The notes below the pieces were generated by a model. The model was not told the origin of the DNA. It did no database searches and saw only the letters and a program-made list of their open reading frames with translations. Shown here piece after piece: positions 6,846 to 14,238 of a stretch of DNA of 15,933 nt (within the stretch, counting starts at the first letter, position 1; every line of letters begins with the position of its first letter). Position numbers and translations under genes: made by a program. The DNA lies in NCBI GenBank assembly GCA_900767135.1, contig CAAFYU010000019.1, positions 1-15,933 of the forward strand. The letters are read 5' to 3'. This DNA comes from Candidatus Gastranaerophilales bacterium. GTDB lineage: Bacteria > Cyanobacteriota > Vampirovibrionia > Gastranaerophilales > Gastranaerophilaceae.

Positions 6846-8129
6846 ATGTCCACATTTATTGAAGATATTGTTGCACGTCAAATCCTTGATTCCAGAGGAA
6901 ATCCTACGGTTGAAGTTGATGTTATTTTAACAGGCGGGATAAAAGGTAGGGCTGCTGTGCCTTCCGGTGCTTCTACTGGAAGTTTTGAGGCTTTAGAGCT
7001 TCGTGACGGTGATGAGGATTGCTACCTCGGCAAAAGTGTTATGAAGGCTGTAAATAATGTAAATAATATTATTGCTCCTGAATTGGTGGGCGAAAAAGCA
7101 AGCCACCAGCGTGAGATAGATACGTTTATGATTGATATGGACGGGACTGAAAACAAGTCAAAGCTTGGAGCAAACGCTATTTTGGGGGTTTCGCTTGCTT
7201 GTGCAAAGGCGGCTGCTAACGGTTATAATATGTCGTTATATCGCTATTTGGGCGGAATTAATGCTCTTACTTTGCCTGTTCCGATGATGAATATTATTAA
7301 TGGTGGGGCTCATGCGGATAATAATATTGATTTTCAGGAATTTATGATTGCTCCCGTCGGGGCAAAGAGTTTTAAGCAGGCTATCCAAATGGGGTCTGAG
7401 ATTTTCCATACTTTGCAAAAAGTTTTGAAGGAAAAGGGACTTTCTACATCGGTTGGTGATGAGGGCGGTTTTGCCCCGAATTTGAACTCGAATGCGGAAG
7501 CTATTGAGGTTATTTTGGAGGCTATTTATCGTGCAGGATATGATACTGACAGTGTAAAAATTTGTCTGGATGTTGCGTCGTCGGAATTTTATGAGGACGG
7601 TTTGTATAATTTGAAGGGCGAAGGTAAAACTTTAACACCGGATGAAATGGTTGATTTTCTTGCGGAGTGGGTTGATAAGTATCCGATTGTATCGATTGAG
7701 GACGGTATGGCAGAAGAAGATTGGGAAGGTTGGGAAAAACTTACCAAACGTATCGGTTCGAGGTGCCAACTTGTTGGGGATGATTTGTTTGTTACAAATA
7801 CTCGCAGGCTTGCGGAAGGTATTCGCCGTGGGGTTGCAAACTCAATTCTTATCAAGGTAAATCAAATCGGTACTTTGACGGAAACTTTGAACGCAATTTC
7901 AATGGCACATGCTGCGGGTTATACGGCAATCGTTTCTCATCGCTCGGGTGAAACTGAGGATACTTTTATTGCTGATTTGGCGGTTGCTACAAATTGCGGA
8001 ATGATTAAGACGGGTTCGGCTTCTCGTTCGGATAGAATGGCAAAATATAACCAGCTTATTCGAATTGAAGAAAGGCTTGGTTCTGCTGCAAAATACAGAG
8101 GTTTGCAGGCTTTTAGCGGACAGTTTTAA
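6846..8129 (+). CDS. eno: Enolase (phosphopyruvate hydratase)
   Basis: The 427-residue cytoplasmic enzyme converts 2-phosphoglycerate to phosphoenolpyruvate in glycolysis. The sequence is complete and conserved throughout: ILDSRGNPTVEVDV near the start, PSGASTGSFEA in the mobile loop, GGAHADNNIDFQEFMI, SVGDEGGFAPNL with catalytic E206, SIEDGMAEEDW and GDDLFVTN for the metal site, ILIKVNQIGTLTET with catalytic K337, and VSHRSGETED near the end. The start at 6846 has a strong AAAGGAG seven bases upstream. A TTGAAA at 6778-6783 could be part of a separate promoter just after the MATE gene, with a weak -10. The gene ends in a 16-base-pair hairpin terminator that faces ferritin. Confidence 0.98.
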   Translation: MSTFIEDIVARQILDSRGNPTVEVDVILTGGIKGRAAVPSGASTGSFEALELRDGDEDCYLGKSVMKAVNNVNNIIAPELVGEKASHQREIDTFMIDMDGTENKSKLGANAILGVSLACAKAAANGYNMSLYRYLGGINALTLPVPMMNIINGGAHADNNIDFQEFMIAPVGAKSFKQAIQMGSEIFHTLQKVLKEKGLSTSVGDEGGFAPNLNSNAEAIEVILEAIYRAGYDTDSVKICLDVASSEFYEDGLYNLKGEGKTLTPDEMVDFLAEWVDKYPIVSIEDGMAEEDWEGWEKLTKRIGSRCQLVGDDLFVTNTRRLAEGIRRGVANSILIKVNQIGTLTETLNAISMAHAAGYTAIVSHRSGETEDTFIADLAVATNCGMIKTGSASRSDRMAKYNQLIRIEERLGSAAKYRGLQAFSGQF

Positions 8130-8146
8130 AATTTATAATAAATAAT

Positions 8147-8185
8147 AAAAAACAGTCTTGACGGTATTTGTCAAGACTGTTTTTT
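8147..8185. terminator. Bidirectional terminator between enolase and ferritin
   Basis: AAAAAACAGTCTTGAC (8147-8162) and GTCAAGACTGTTTTTT (8170-8185) pair perfectly around a seven-base loop, with an A tract on one side and a T tract on the other. It would stop both the plus-strand enolase and the minus-strand ferritin transcripts. Confidence 0.9.
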
Positions 8186-8205
8186 GTAAATTGTAGATAA
8201 ATTAA

Positions 8206-8715
8206 TTAACCTATAACTGGAGCAACAAAAGTTCTTGCGGCAAGGTCTTTATCAAGCATAAGAAGAGCTTTTTTGTCGTCATCGATAAGTTTAAGAGTTG
8301 CAAGAACACCGCCGACAGATGATTCTTCTTCGACTTGTTCTTTCAAATACCAATCAAGGAAAGACAGTGCTGCACGGTCTTTTTCGCTTTCTGCAACATC
8401 CATAAGGGCGTTGATTTTTGAAGTTACGAGTTGTTCGTGCTTAAGGACATGTTCAAAAACTTCAAGCGGGTTTTCCCATTTTGTTTCTGGTTTTTCAATA
8501 GCTTCAAGCTCAACCTTTCCGCCACGTTCGTGAACGTAATTAAACATACCCATTGCGTGTGCGTGTTCTTCTTGGATTTGAACCGTCATCCAGTTTACAA
8601 AACCTTTGAGGTTCAATGTTTCAAAGTATGAAAGCATTGAGAGGTATAAATATTCTGAATAAAATTCTGCATTAATTTGGTCGTTGAATGCTTTTTCCAT
8701 TTTTTCGCTAATCAT
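8206..8715 (-). CDS. ftnA: Non-haem ferritin
   Basis: A 169-residue cytoplasmic iron-storage protein that oxidises Fe(II) and stores it as a mineral in a 24-subunit shell. All ferroxidase ligands line up with E. coli FtnA at the same numbers: E17, E50 and H53 (EEHAH), E94, and Q127 and E130 (EQVEEE), so the enzyme should be active. The length is typical, and the four-helix bundle pattern is evident. The ATG at 8713-8715 follows AAAGGAA at good distance. It stands alone between a shared terminator and a divergent serine hydrolase. An inverted repeat overlapping its probable -35 box (8783-8803) suggests control by an iron- or peroxide-sensing regulator such as Fur or PerR; this is inferred. Confidence 0.95.
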   Translation of the reverse strand: MISEKMEKAFNDQINAEFYSEYLYLSMLSYFETLNLKGFVNWMTVQIQEEHAHAMGMFNYVHERGGKVELEAIEKPETKWENPLEVFEHVLKHEQLVTSKINALMDVAESEKDRAALSFLDWYLKEQVEEESSVGGVLATLKLIDDDKKALLMLDKDLAARTFVAPVIG

Positions 8716-8760
8716 TTTTTAATTCCTTTCGCTAAATTCTTAACAAAAATAAGTTTATCA

Positions 8761-8789
8761 TTTTTACATTAAAATCGGCATTATGTTAA
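8761..8789 (-). promoter_or_regulatory. Probable ferritin promoter
   Basis: On the minus strand TTAACA (8784-8789) and TAAAAA (8761-8766) are 17 bases apart, about 45 bases before the start codon. The -35 box is part of the left arm of the adjacent inverted repeat, so a bound repressor would block the promoter. Confidence 0.38.
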
Positions 8790-8803
8790 TTAAATATTAA
8801 CAT
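8783..8803. promoter_or_regulatory. Inverted repeat, candidate operator in front of ferritin
   Basis: Eight-base perfect arms ATGTTAAT and ATTAACAT flank a five-base centre. The size and A+T-richness fit Fur/PerR-class sites in general, but it matches no consensus closely. It lies in the divergent interval between ferritin and the serine hydrolase. Confidence 0.5.
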
Positions 8804-8860
8804 TTGAAGGCATAAATTTGTGGTGGATTTTTTTCTTTTGTAAAAATTTTTGTAACTTGT

Positions 8861-8889
8861 TTGCCTCAAGAAAAAATATAGGGTAAAAT
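8861..8889 (+). promoter_or_regulatory. Probable promoter of the serine hydrolase gene
   Basis: TTGCCT (8861-8866) and TAAAAT (8884-8889) are separated by exactly 17 bases, giving a leader of roughly 25 bases that carries the GGGAGG ribosome binding site at 8905-8910. Confidence 0.55.
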
Positions 8890-8919
8890 GTTTGTATAGA
8901 TTTTGGGAGGAATGGCTTA

Positions 8920-10119
8920 ATGCCGGAATTAGCTAGAAATTATAGAAGCCGAGAAAGATACTATTATGGGGAAATAAATAGTACACGCCCTTCTTATGGA
9001 AGCTCTTCACCTTACGGTGGAACAACTCCTGCTTTCGGGCATGTCGTGACAAGAAGAAAACCTCAGGCAAATCATAAGAAAGTTGAAAAATTTAACTTGA
9101 TACACAGGGTTGTATCGCTTGCATTTGCGGGAGTTTTGGCATTCGGACTACTTCCTCACGCATATAACAAAATCACAAAACAAATTTTTGCAAAATCCGC
9201 ACACCCTGAAATCAAAGCGGATTACAAACAGATTTTATTCCCAACATCTAACTACATTTACAACCATTTATTTATGAACGACTTGACGCTTCGCAGTGCG
9301 GAAACAAAAAATCCGCTGATGACGCCTTTGGAAACAAATGCACATCTTGTGGGGATTGAAAACGGTATCAAAAATTTAGCTGCCGAATATCCGATGATAC
9401 AGCCGTCAGTTTTTGTTTGGGATTATAATACGGGGCATTTTGCGGATTATAATGCTTCACAGCCATATTCTGCCGCAAGTATTATTAAAATTCCTGTTCT
9501 AATTCAGCTTTTCCGCTCTATTGAGCAAAATCAGGTTTCTTTGTATGACGAAATGACATTGACGAATTATTATAGGGCAGAAGGTTCGGGCGGTTTGCAG
9601 TTCAAGGCGGAAAATTCAAAATATACTCTTGATGAACTTGCAAGAGTGATGATTACGGATTCCGATAATTCTGCAACAAATATGCTGATGTCAAAAATCG
9701 GTTCTATGACGGACGTAAATCAGGGGATTAGAGATTGGGGTTTAAAACACACCCATGTACAAACTTGGTTACCTGATATGAACGGTACAAATTACACAAC
9801 AGCAAGAGATTTAGCTGTAATGCTTTACAATATCGAAAACCCGAAATTTTTGAGTATGTCCTCAAGAGAAAAGATTTTTGATTATATGGGTCATGTAAAA
9901 AATAACAGATTGATTGCGGCAGGGCTTGGGTCAGGAGCATCAATTCTTCACAAAACCGGTGATATAGGTAAAATGCTCGGTGATGCGGGAATTGTTTTCA
10001 CCCCGTCAGGCAAAAAGTATATTGTTGTAATTCTTGCAAACAGACCTTACAATTCGCCGGCGGGCAAAGATTTCATCGTGAGAGCCTCCTCGTTGATTTA
10101 CAATTACATGGCAAACTAA
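8920..10119 (+). CDS. Membrane-anchored class A beta-lactamase-like serine hydrolase
   Basis: A 399-residue protein. A basic, Tyr/Ser/Gly-rich cytoplasmic head (1-60) precedes one membrane helix (about 63-83, VVSLAFAGVLAFGLLPHAY). The remainder is an extracytoplasmic domain of the beta-lactamase class A/serine hydrolase fold (Beta-lactamase2-like). The three active-site elements are present: S187-I-I-K190, S248-D-N250 and K345-T-G347. The usual class A omega-loop ExxLN is not evident; a DMNGTNYTTARDLA segment occupies that region, as in the non-lactamase members. The protein therefore more likely acts on cell-wall peptides than gives drug resistance, though neither is shown. The start follows GGGAGG by nine bases. 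It is transcribed alone and ends in a hairpin terminator. The nearby penicillin-binding protein makes a peptidoglycan role plausible. Confidence 0.85.
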   Translation: MPELARNYRSRERYYYGEINSTRPSYGSSSPYGGTTPAFGHVVTRRKPQANHKKVEKFNLIHRVVSLAFAGVLAFGLLPHAYNKITKQIFAKSAHPEIKADYKQILFPTSNYIYNHLFMNDLTLRSAETKNPLMTPLETNAHLVGIENGIKNLAAEYPMIQPSVFVWDYNTGHFADYNASQPYSAASIIKIPVLIQLFRSIEQNQVSLYDEMTLTNYYRAEGSGGLQFKAENSKYTLDELARVMITDSDNSATNMLMSKIGSMTDVNQGIRDWGLKHTHVQTWLPDMNGTNYTTARDLAVMLYNIENPKFLSMSSREKIFDYMGHVKNNRLIAAGLGSGASILHKTGDIGKMLGDAGIVFTPSGKKYIVVILANRPYNSPAGKDFIVRASSLIYNYMAN

Positions 10120-10137
10120 GGGTTATAAATAAATTGT

Positions 10138-10172
10138 AAAAGTGAGCGACATTAGGAATGTCGCTTATTTTT
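10138..10172. terminator. Hairpin terminator after the serine hydrolase gene
   Basis: GCGACATT (10146-10153), loop AGG and AATGTCGC (10157-10164) form the core; flanking A and T tracts extend pairing with some G-U pairs and provide the T run at 10168-10173. The stop codon of the convergent cysteine-cluster gene lies in the hairpin, so both genes share this end. Confidence 0.8.
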
Positions 10173-10565
10173 TGCTTCATTAACATAATCTTCAAAAGTT
10201 TTGATGTTAACTTTGTATCCGCACCCCTCGTGGAGTTGGGCTTTGTAGGCAACTCTTTTGGCGGGATAATTTCTGCACATTCTCGGGCGGTGTTTATAGT
10301 CTGAGCACAACCCTTCGGGAGTTACCATTTTGCAGGCAAAAATAAAATTACCTTCTTCGTCTTTTCCTTTTATATAAAATCTGCGATATGTCGGAAATAA
10401 AAATTGCATGATTTTAAATTCTTTTTCGGTATAAGTGTCCACACTGTACATATAATTGCAACATTTACCGCATTTTTTACATTTGCCGGTAACCTCGTAA
10501 ATCACCTGTTCAGGTACAAAATACGAGCGGATTTCGTTAATTATACAAAATAAAAAGTCCTTCAT
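10152..10565 (-). CDS. YkgJ-type cysteine-cluster protein
   Basis: A 137-residue protein of the YkgJ/zinc- or iron-chelating CxxCxxCC family (PF03692-like). The cluster is C29-x2-C32-x2-C35-C36, followed by C78, C87 and the conserved RPRMC97RNYP signature, with a further C115 near the end. The family is thought to bind zinc or an iron-sulfur cluster through these cysteines; its biological role is unknown. The start at 10563-10565 has no ribosome binding site, and a near-consensus promoter places transcription initiation within a base or two of the ATG, so the message may be leaderless. It is convergent with the serine hydrolase and divergent from the penicillin-binding protein. The charged C-terminus (EAKNKRHS) ends inside the shared terminator. 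Confidence 0.85.
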   Translation of the reverse strand: MKDFLFCIINEIRSYFVPEQVIYEVTGKCKKCGKCCNYMYSVDTYTEKEFKIMQFLFPTYRRFYIKGKDEEGNFIFACKMVTPEGLCSDYKHRPRMCRNYPAKRVAYKAQLHEGCGYKVNIKTFEDYVNEAKNKRHS

Positions 10566-10572
10566 ACTTTAT

Positions 10573-10601
10573 ATTTTATAAACGATTTGCCAAGATATCA
10601 A
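10573..10601 (-). promoter_or_regulatory. Promoter of the cysteine-cluster gene
   Basis: On the minus strand TTGATA (10596-10601) and TAAAAT (10573-10578) are exactly 17 bases apart. Initiation would fall near 10566, next to the start codon at 10565, leaving no room for a ribosome binding site. Confidence 0.55.
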
Positions 10602-10652
10602 CTTTATAATAGAATATTAACAGTAAATTAAAGGCTAAGAGGGCTAAATTCA

Positions 10653-12779
10653 ATGGTTAGAATAAGAAGAACCGAAACTTACGAATCTGCAAAAAATCTT
10701 GCACGCAGAAACATGTCGAGAAAAAATGGCGGATTTTGGCCAAATATGCGAAACTTCTGCATATTCGGTGGGGCGTGCATACTTGCGGCGGGTGTAGCTT
10801 TTGAGGTTTATTTAACTTCGTTGCCACCTATTAAAAATTTGGATGAATTTAAGCCTAACATTGTAACGCAATTTTATTCGCACGATGGTGAAGTTATCAA
10901 AACCTTTACCGCATATTCGTTCAAAAAAATTGATATCCAAGATGTTCCGGAAGATTTTATCCACGCACTTATCGCAACAGAAGATAAAAACTTCTACAAA
11001 CACCACGGCTACGACATTACAGGTTTGGCTCGTTCAACCGTTCAAAACGTTTTGGCAGGTCACGTTGTTCAGGGTGCAAGTACCTTGACCCAACAGCTTG
11101 CAAGAATTCTGTTCCTCTCTAACGAAAGAACTTTTGACAGAAAAATTAAGGAACTCGTAGTTGCTGCAAGAATTGAAAAATCTGTTTCTAAAGACAAAAT
11201 TCTTGAAATGTATGTGAATAATGTTTACTTAGGCTCGGGTGCTTATGGCATTGAGGCGGCTGCACAAACGTATTTCGGCAAGCACATCGGTCAGTTGAAG
11301 TTGTCCGAACTCGCCCTCATTGCAGGTTTACCGCAAGCTCCGAGTGTATATTCACCGTTCAATAATATGGATTTAGCGGTTCAGAGAAGAAATCAGGTTC
11401 TTACAAGAATGTATAAAATGAAATACATTACAAAAGAACAGTACGAAAGTGCAAAAAAAGCAAAAGTTCACCTGACCGCAATGCCACAATTCTACACAAC
11501 AAACAAAGCTCCGTACTTCTGTGACTACGTTTTGAAAGAATTGGAAAAACTCGGATTTGACGAAACTGATATTTCTCAAGGCGGTTACAAAGTCATCACA
11601 ACACTTGACTTTGACACACAAGACGCAGTAAACAACGCAATTTTAAAAAACTTGAGAAATTACGGTTTGACAAAAGCTAACCAACAAGCAGCAGTATTCT
11701 CATTCTCACCGATTGACGGAAGAATTCTTGCTTACGCAGGCGGAAAAGATTACACAAAGAGTCAGTTTGACCGTGTTCAGGCAATCAGACCATCCGGTTC
11801 TGCCTTCAAACCGTTTGTTTACGCTGCGGCTATGGAAAAAGGAATTTTGCCGAACGACCTTATTCAAGATTCACCAATCAAAATCGGCGATTGGGCACCT
11901 AAAAACTACGCACACAAATACAGAGGTCAAATCCCTGTATACAAGGCACTTATGGTATCTTCAAACGTTTGTGCCGTCAGACTTATTCAAGACGTTGGAA
12001 TTCGTGCGGTTGTTCAAATCGCAAGAACTCTCGGAATTTCAACCCCACTTGAATACGACTACACAATCGCACTCGGTTCAAACGGTGTCAAACTTTTTGA
12101 ACTTACAAGAGCTTACGGTGCATTCGCAAACGGTGGCTACCTCGTTCAACCGTTCGCTATCGAAAGAATTGAAACTTCTCGTGGAAAAGTCGTATACAGA
12201 GCTCCAAAAACTCGTATTTCAAGACAACTTAGCTTGAAAACCGCAGCAGAAATGACTGCGATGCTCAAGACCGTAATCCAACGTGGTACAGGTGCTGCCG
12301 CAAATATCGGCGTTCCTGCGGCAGGTAAAACAGGTACGACAGATGATTACAAAGACGCAAGTTTTGTCGGCTATACTCCGAACATCGTAACCGGTGTTTG
12401 GGTCGGTAACGACGACAACTCCGACATGAGATCAATCCAAGGTGGTACAGTTCCTGCACTTATTTGGCGTGACGTTATGAAAGTCGCAACAAAACAGTAT
12501 GGAAATGTCGATTTCAACTACCCTGAAATCGACCTCCAAGGATTTTCATCAAAAAAAGCTGAATCAAGAACCTTAAAAGAAGAAAACAAGGAGGATTACG
12601 CAACAGAAGCTCCTGCAACAGAAACAACAGAAGCTATCAAACCTGCAACAACTCCTGCTGAAGCTGTTCAAAATTACAACAAAAAACAACAGGCAACTAC
12701 AACCCCGACCCAACATTCGGAACAGCACCAATCAGCTCCAATTCCAATCCCTATGGCAGTTCCGGAGGGTATGAATTAA
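10653..12779 (+). CDS. Class A penicillin-binding protein (glycosyltransferase/transpeptidase)
   Basis: A 708-residue bifunctional peptidoglycan synthase of the PBP1A type. A basic cytoplasmic head and one membrane helix (about 31-50) precede the GT51 glycosyltransferase domain, with ATE110-DKNFYKHHG carrying the catalytic glutamate, then GASTLTQQLARILFLS and AARIEKSVSKDKILEMYVN. The transpeptidase domain has S383-A-F-K386 with the acyl-ester serine, S436-S-N438 and K559-T-G561 in the expected order, so it should bind beta-lactams. The last ~70 residues are a Thr/Ala/Pro/Gln-rich, probably disordered tail. GAGGG lies nine bases before the ATG. A TATAAT at 10605-10610 may be part of its promoter, divergent from the cysteine-cluster gene. 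Its stop overlaps the start of the RNase HIII gene by one base (TAATG), implying coupled translation. Confidence 0.95.
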   Translation: MVRIRRTETYESAKNLARRNMSRKNGGFWPNMRNFCIFGGACILAAGVAFEVYLTSLPPIKNLDEFKPNIVTQFYSHDGEVIKTFTAYSFKKIDIQDVPEDFIHALIATEDKNFYKHHGYDITGLARSTVQNVLAGHVVQGASTLTQQLARILFLSNERTFDRKIKELVVAARIEKSVSKDKILEMYVNNVYLGSGAYGIEAAAQTYFGKHIGQLKLSELALIAGLPQAPSVYSPFNNMDLAVQRRNQVLTRMYKMKYITKEQYESAKKAKVHLTAMPQFYTTNKAPYFCDYVLKELEKLGFDETDISQGGYKVITTLDFDTQDAVNNAILKNLRNYGLTKANQQAAVFSFSPIDGRILAYAGGKDYTKSQFDRVQAIRPSGSAFKPFVYAAAMEKGILPNDLIQDSPIKIGDWAPKNYAHKYRGQIPVYKALMVSSNVCAVRLIQDVGIRAVVQIARTLGISTPLEYDYTIALGSNGVKLFELTRAYGAFANGGYLVQPFAIERIETSRGKVVYRAPKTRISRQLSLKTAAEMTAMLKTVIQRGTGAAANIGVPAAGKTGTTDDYKDASFVGYTPNIVTGVWVGNDDNSDMRSIQGGTVPALIWRDVMKVATKQYGNVDFNYPEIDLQGFSSKKAESRTLKEENKEDYATEAPATETTEAIKPATTPAEAVQNYNKKQQATTTPTQHSEQHQSAPIPIPMAVPEGMN

Positions 12780-13411
12780 TGAGTGAATACATCACCCACA
12801 TCGGAGTTGACGAATCAGGCAAAGGCGACTTCTTCGGACCTCTTGTAATAGCAGGGGTAATGGTTGACGAAAAAACTGCCGAAAAATTTGCTGCCCTCGG
12901 AATTAAAGACAGCAAAAAGATTACGGATAAAAAAATTCTAACGCTTGAGCCGATTATAAAAGAATCCGCTCCGCATACGGTTGTAGCAATTTCAAACAGC
13001 AGATACAACGAAATGTACGCAAGTATCAAAAACCTTAACAAACTTCTTGCTTGGGGACATGCCAGAACTATCGAAAATATTCTTGAAAAAAATGATTGTT
13101 CGTATGCAATTTCCGACAAATTCGGCAACGACCATTTTATCAAGGACGCACTTATGCAAAAAGGGCGTGAAATAACTCTGGAACAAATGGTTAGGGGCGA
13201 AAGTGACATTGCGGTTGCGGCGGCTTCTGTTTTGGCAAGAGCTGCGTTCGTTCATAAAATCGAGCAAATGCAAAATTCGTACGGAGTTATGTTTCCGAAA
13301 GGTTGTGCCACTCAAGTTAAGGATTGTGCAAGAGAATTCATCTCAAAATACGGCAAAGATCGTTTGAAAGAGGTTTGCAAAACTCATTTTAAAACCTACA
13401 ACGAAGTCTAA
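12779..13411 (+). CDS. rnhC: Ribonuclease HIII, catalytic domain only
   Basis: A 210-residue nuclease that cuts the RNA strand of RNA-DNA hybrids. The opening GVDESGKGDFFGPLVIAGV is the type HIII signature (type HII has DEAGRGP), with D11 and E12 as the first metal ligands. D113 in SDKFGND and D143 in GESDIAVAAASVLAR are the likely remaining acidic ligands. Full-length RNase HIII usually has about 80-90 extra N-terminal residues forming a TBP-like substrate-binding domain. Here that domain is absent, and the upstream frame is occupied by the penicillin-binding protein, so it is not a missed start. Translation is probably coupled to the upstream gene through the TAATG overlap. There is no obvious functional link between the two products. 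Confidence 0.9.
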   Translation: MSEYITHIGVDESGKGDFFGPLVIAGVMVDEKTAEKFAALGIKDSKKITDKKILTLEPIIKESAPHTVVAISNSRYNEMYASIKNLNKLLAWGHARTIENILEKNDCSYAISDKFGNDHFIKDALMQKGREITLEQMVRGESDIAVAAASVLARAAFVHKIEQMQNSYGVMFPKGCATQVKDCAREFISKYGKDRLKEVCKTHFKTYNEV

Positions 13412-13419
13412 ATAGCCAC

Positions 13420-13905
13420 TTAAAAAGTGATTTCGTTTCTCGCTAACATTTGAGTTTTGAATTTGTCCAAAAGGTGCAAAAAGATGTCGATTTCCTCTTT
13501 TGAAAACTCCGCCAATGTATCGTCAGCAAGTTTTTTAAACGCTATATCTGTTTCGTGGTAAAGTTTTTCACCCATTTCGGTTAAGGCTGTACGCTTAACC
13601 ATAATATTGTTGTGGGTTGAAATGTTACGTGTAATATAGCCCTTTTTCTCCATTTCTGAAAGGATTTTGCCAATATGAGCCTTGCCTTTGTAAACAAGTT
13701 TGGCAATATCACTCTGGGACAATTCAGGATTTTCCAAAATATGGCTTAAAATCTTGAATTCGTCCAACTCCAAAATACTCTTTGAACCTCGAACATAATT
13801 TTTGTAAAAATTTCTAGCCATAAGTTCAGAAATTCTTGCTGCCTCGTTTAATTGATAATGTAACCCCAAAGTGTAGGAGGTTCTCTCCGTACCGTTTTTA
13901 CTCAT
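13420..13905 (-). CDS. MarR-family transcriptional regulator
   Basis: A 161-residue DNA-binding protein with a winged helix-turn-helix at about residues 50-110: FKILSHILENPELSQSDIAKL, then YKGKAHIGKILSEMEKKGYI and the wing RNISTHNNIMVKRTALTEMG. Flanking helices at both ends would form the MarR dimer interface, and the length is typical. I chose the ATG at 13903-13905 because AAAGG lies eight bases upstream; ATG at 13911 and GTG at 13914 are in frame but overlap or crowd the ribosome binding site. A near-consensus promoter and a 14-base palindrome lie just upstream, so autoregulation is likely. It converges on rnhC with eight bases between them. The ligand and target genes are not known; a second palindrome near 14049 may mark a lost or decayed target. 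Confidence 0.9.
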   Translation of the reverse strand: MSKNGTERTSYTLGLHYQLNEAARISELMARNFYKNYVRGSKSILELDEFKILSHILENPELSQSDIAKLVYKGKAHIGKILSEMEKKGYITRNISTHNNIMVKRTALTEMGEKLYHETDIAFKKLADDTLAEFSKEEIDIFLHLLDKFKTQMLARNEITF

Positions 13906-13927
13906 AATCATCACCTTTCAAATATTC

Positions 13928-13956
13928 ATCATATCAAATTTTTGCGGTTTTGACAA
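13928..13956 (-). promoter_or_regulatory. Promoter of the MarR-family gene
   Basis: TTGTCA (13951-13956) and TATGAT (13928-13933) on the minus strand are exactly 17 bases apart, with initiation about 15 bases before the start codon at 13905. Confidence 0.6.
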
Positions 13957-13961
13957 TACAG

Positions 13962-13975
13962 GTAGAAATTTCTAC
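13962..13975. promoter_or_regulatory. Palindrome GTAGAAATTTCTAC, candidate MarR operator
   Basis: A perfect 14-base palindrome that begins five bases upstream of the -35 box of the MarR-type gene. MarR proteins bind such symmetric sites near their own promoters; binding is inferred. Confidence 0.55.
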
Positions 13976-14036
13976 ATTTATGCTGATTTGGGTTGCAATG
14001 CTATTTCACATTTTAATTTTAATCGTAACATGGGGG

Positions 14037-14065
14037 TTGACTGATAGTAACTATCAGGTTTTACT
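14037..14065 (+). promoter_or_regulatory. Promoter-like pair with palindrome in the spacer
   Basis: TTGACT (14037-14042) and TTTACT (14060-14065) are 17 bases apart. The perfect palindrome CTGATAGT-A-ACTATCAG at 14041-14057 fills most of the spacer, as in repressor-controlled promoters. The -10 box is poor (4/6), and no intact gene follows. Confidence 0.4.
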
Positions 14066-14113
14066 TCCTACGAAGATACCGCAACTCTTGACGACATCAA
14101 GGCTTGGGCATAA
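14051..14113 (+). pseudogene. Possible 3' remnant of a lost gene
   Basis: After a TAA at 14048-14050 the frame reads LSGFTSYEDTATLDDIKAWA and stops at 14111-14113. The composition looks like the C-terminus of a real soluble protein rather than random A+T-rich sequence, and nothing similar continues upstream. I do not recognise the family. It overlaps the palindrome, so one of the two readings could be coincidence. Confidence 0.25.
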
Positions 14114-14192
14114 TAATTACAAAATCTTAAAACGCCAAAACCGACTCGTCATCTGACTTGTCTGTTTTCTTAATTTTTATTAACAAGAACTA

Positions 14193-14222
14193 TTGACAAA
14201 TTTTTAAAATTAAGTGTATAAT
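14193..14222 (+). promoter_or_regulatory. Consensus promoter for leader ORF and downstream gene
   Basis: TTGACA (14193-14198) and TATAAT (14217-14222) match both consensus boxes perfectly with an 18-base spacer. The -10 box is embedded in a 13-base palindrome, GTGTATAATACAC (14214-14226). Confidence 0.75.
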
Positions 14223-14238
14223 ACACACGAAGGTAAAT

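Larger units (their letters stand above)
13976..14238. other. Intergenic stretch with operator-like site, gene remnant and promoter
   Basis: Between the MarR promoter and the leader ORF there is no intact gene. It holds a palindrome inside a promoter-like pair (14037-14065), a short coding remnant (14051-14113) and a consensus promoter (14193-14222). Confidence 0.45.

Noticed and set aside
11713..12237. 174-residue ORF inside the penicillin-binding protein gene
   Set aside because: It lies in another frame of a strongly conserved gene with intact catalytic motifs; its sequence is a frame shadow.
13417..13429. CACTT-AAA-AAGTG hairpin between rnhC and the MarR-family gene as a terminator
   Set aside because: Only five base pairs, mostly A-T, and no T run of normal length on either strand.
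13950..14156. 68-residue plus-strand ORF starting in the MarR promoter
   Set aside because: It begins inside the minus-strand promoter, crosses both palindromes, lacks a ribosome binding site and reads unlike a protein after its hydrophobic first half.
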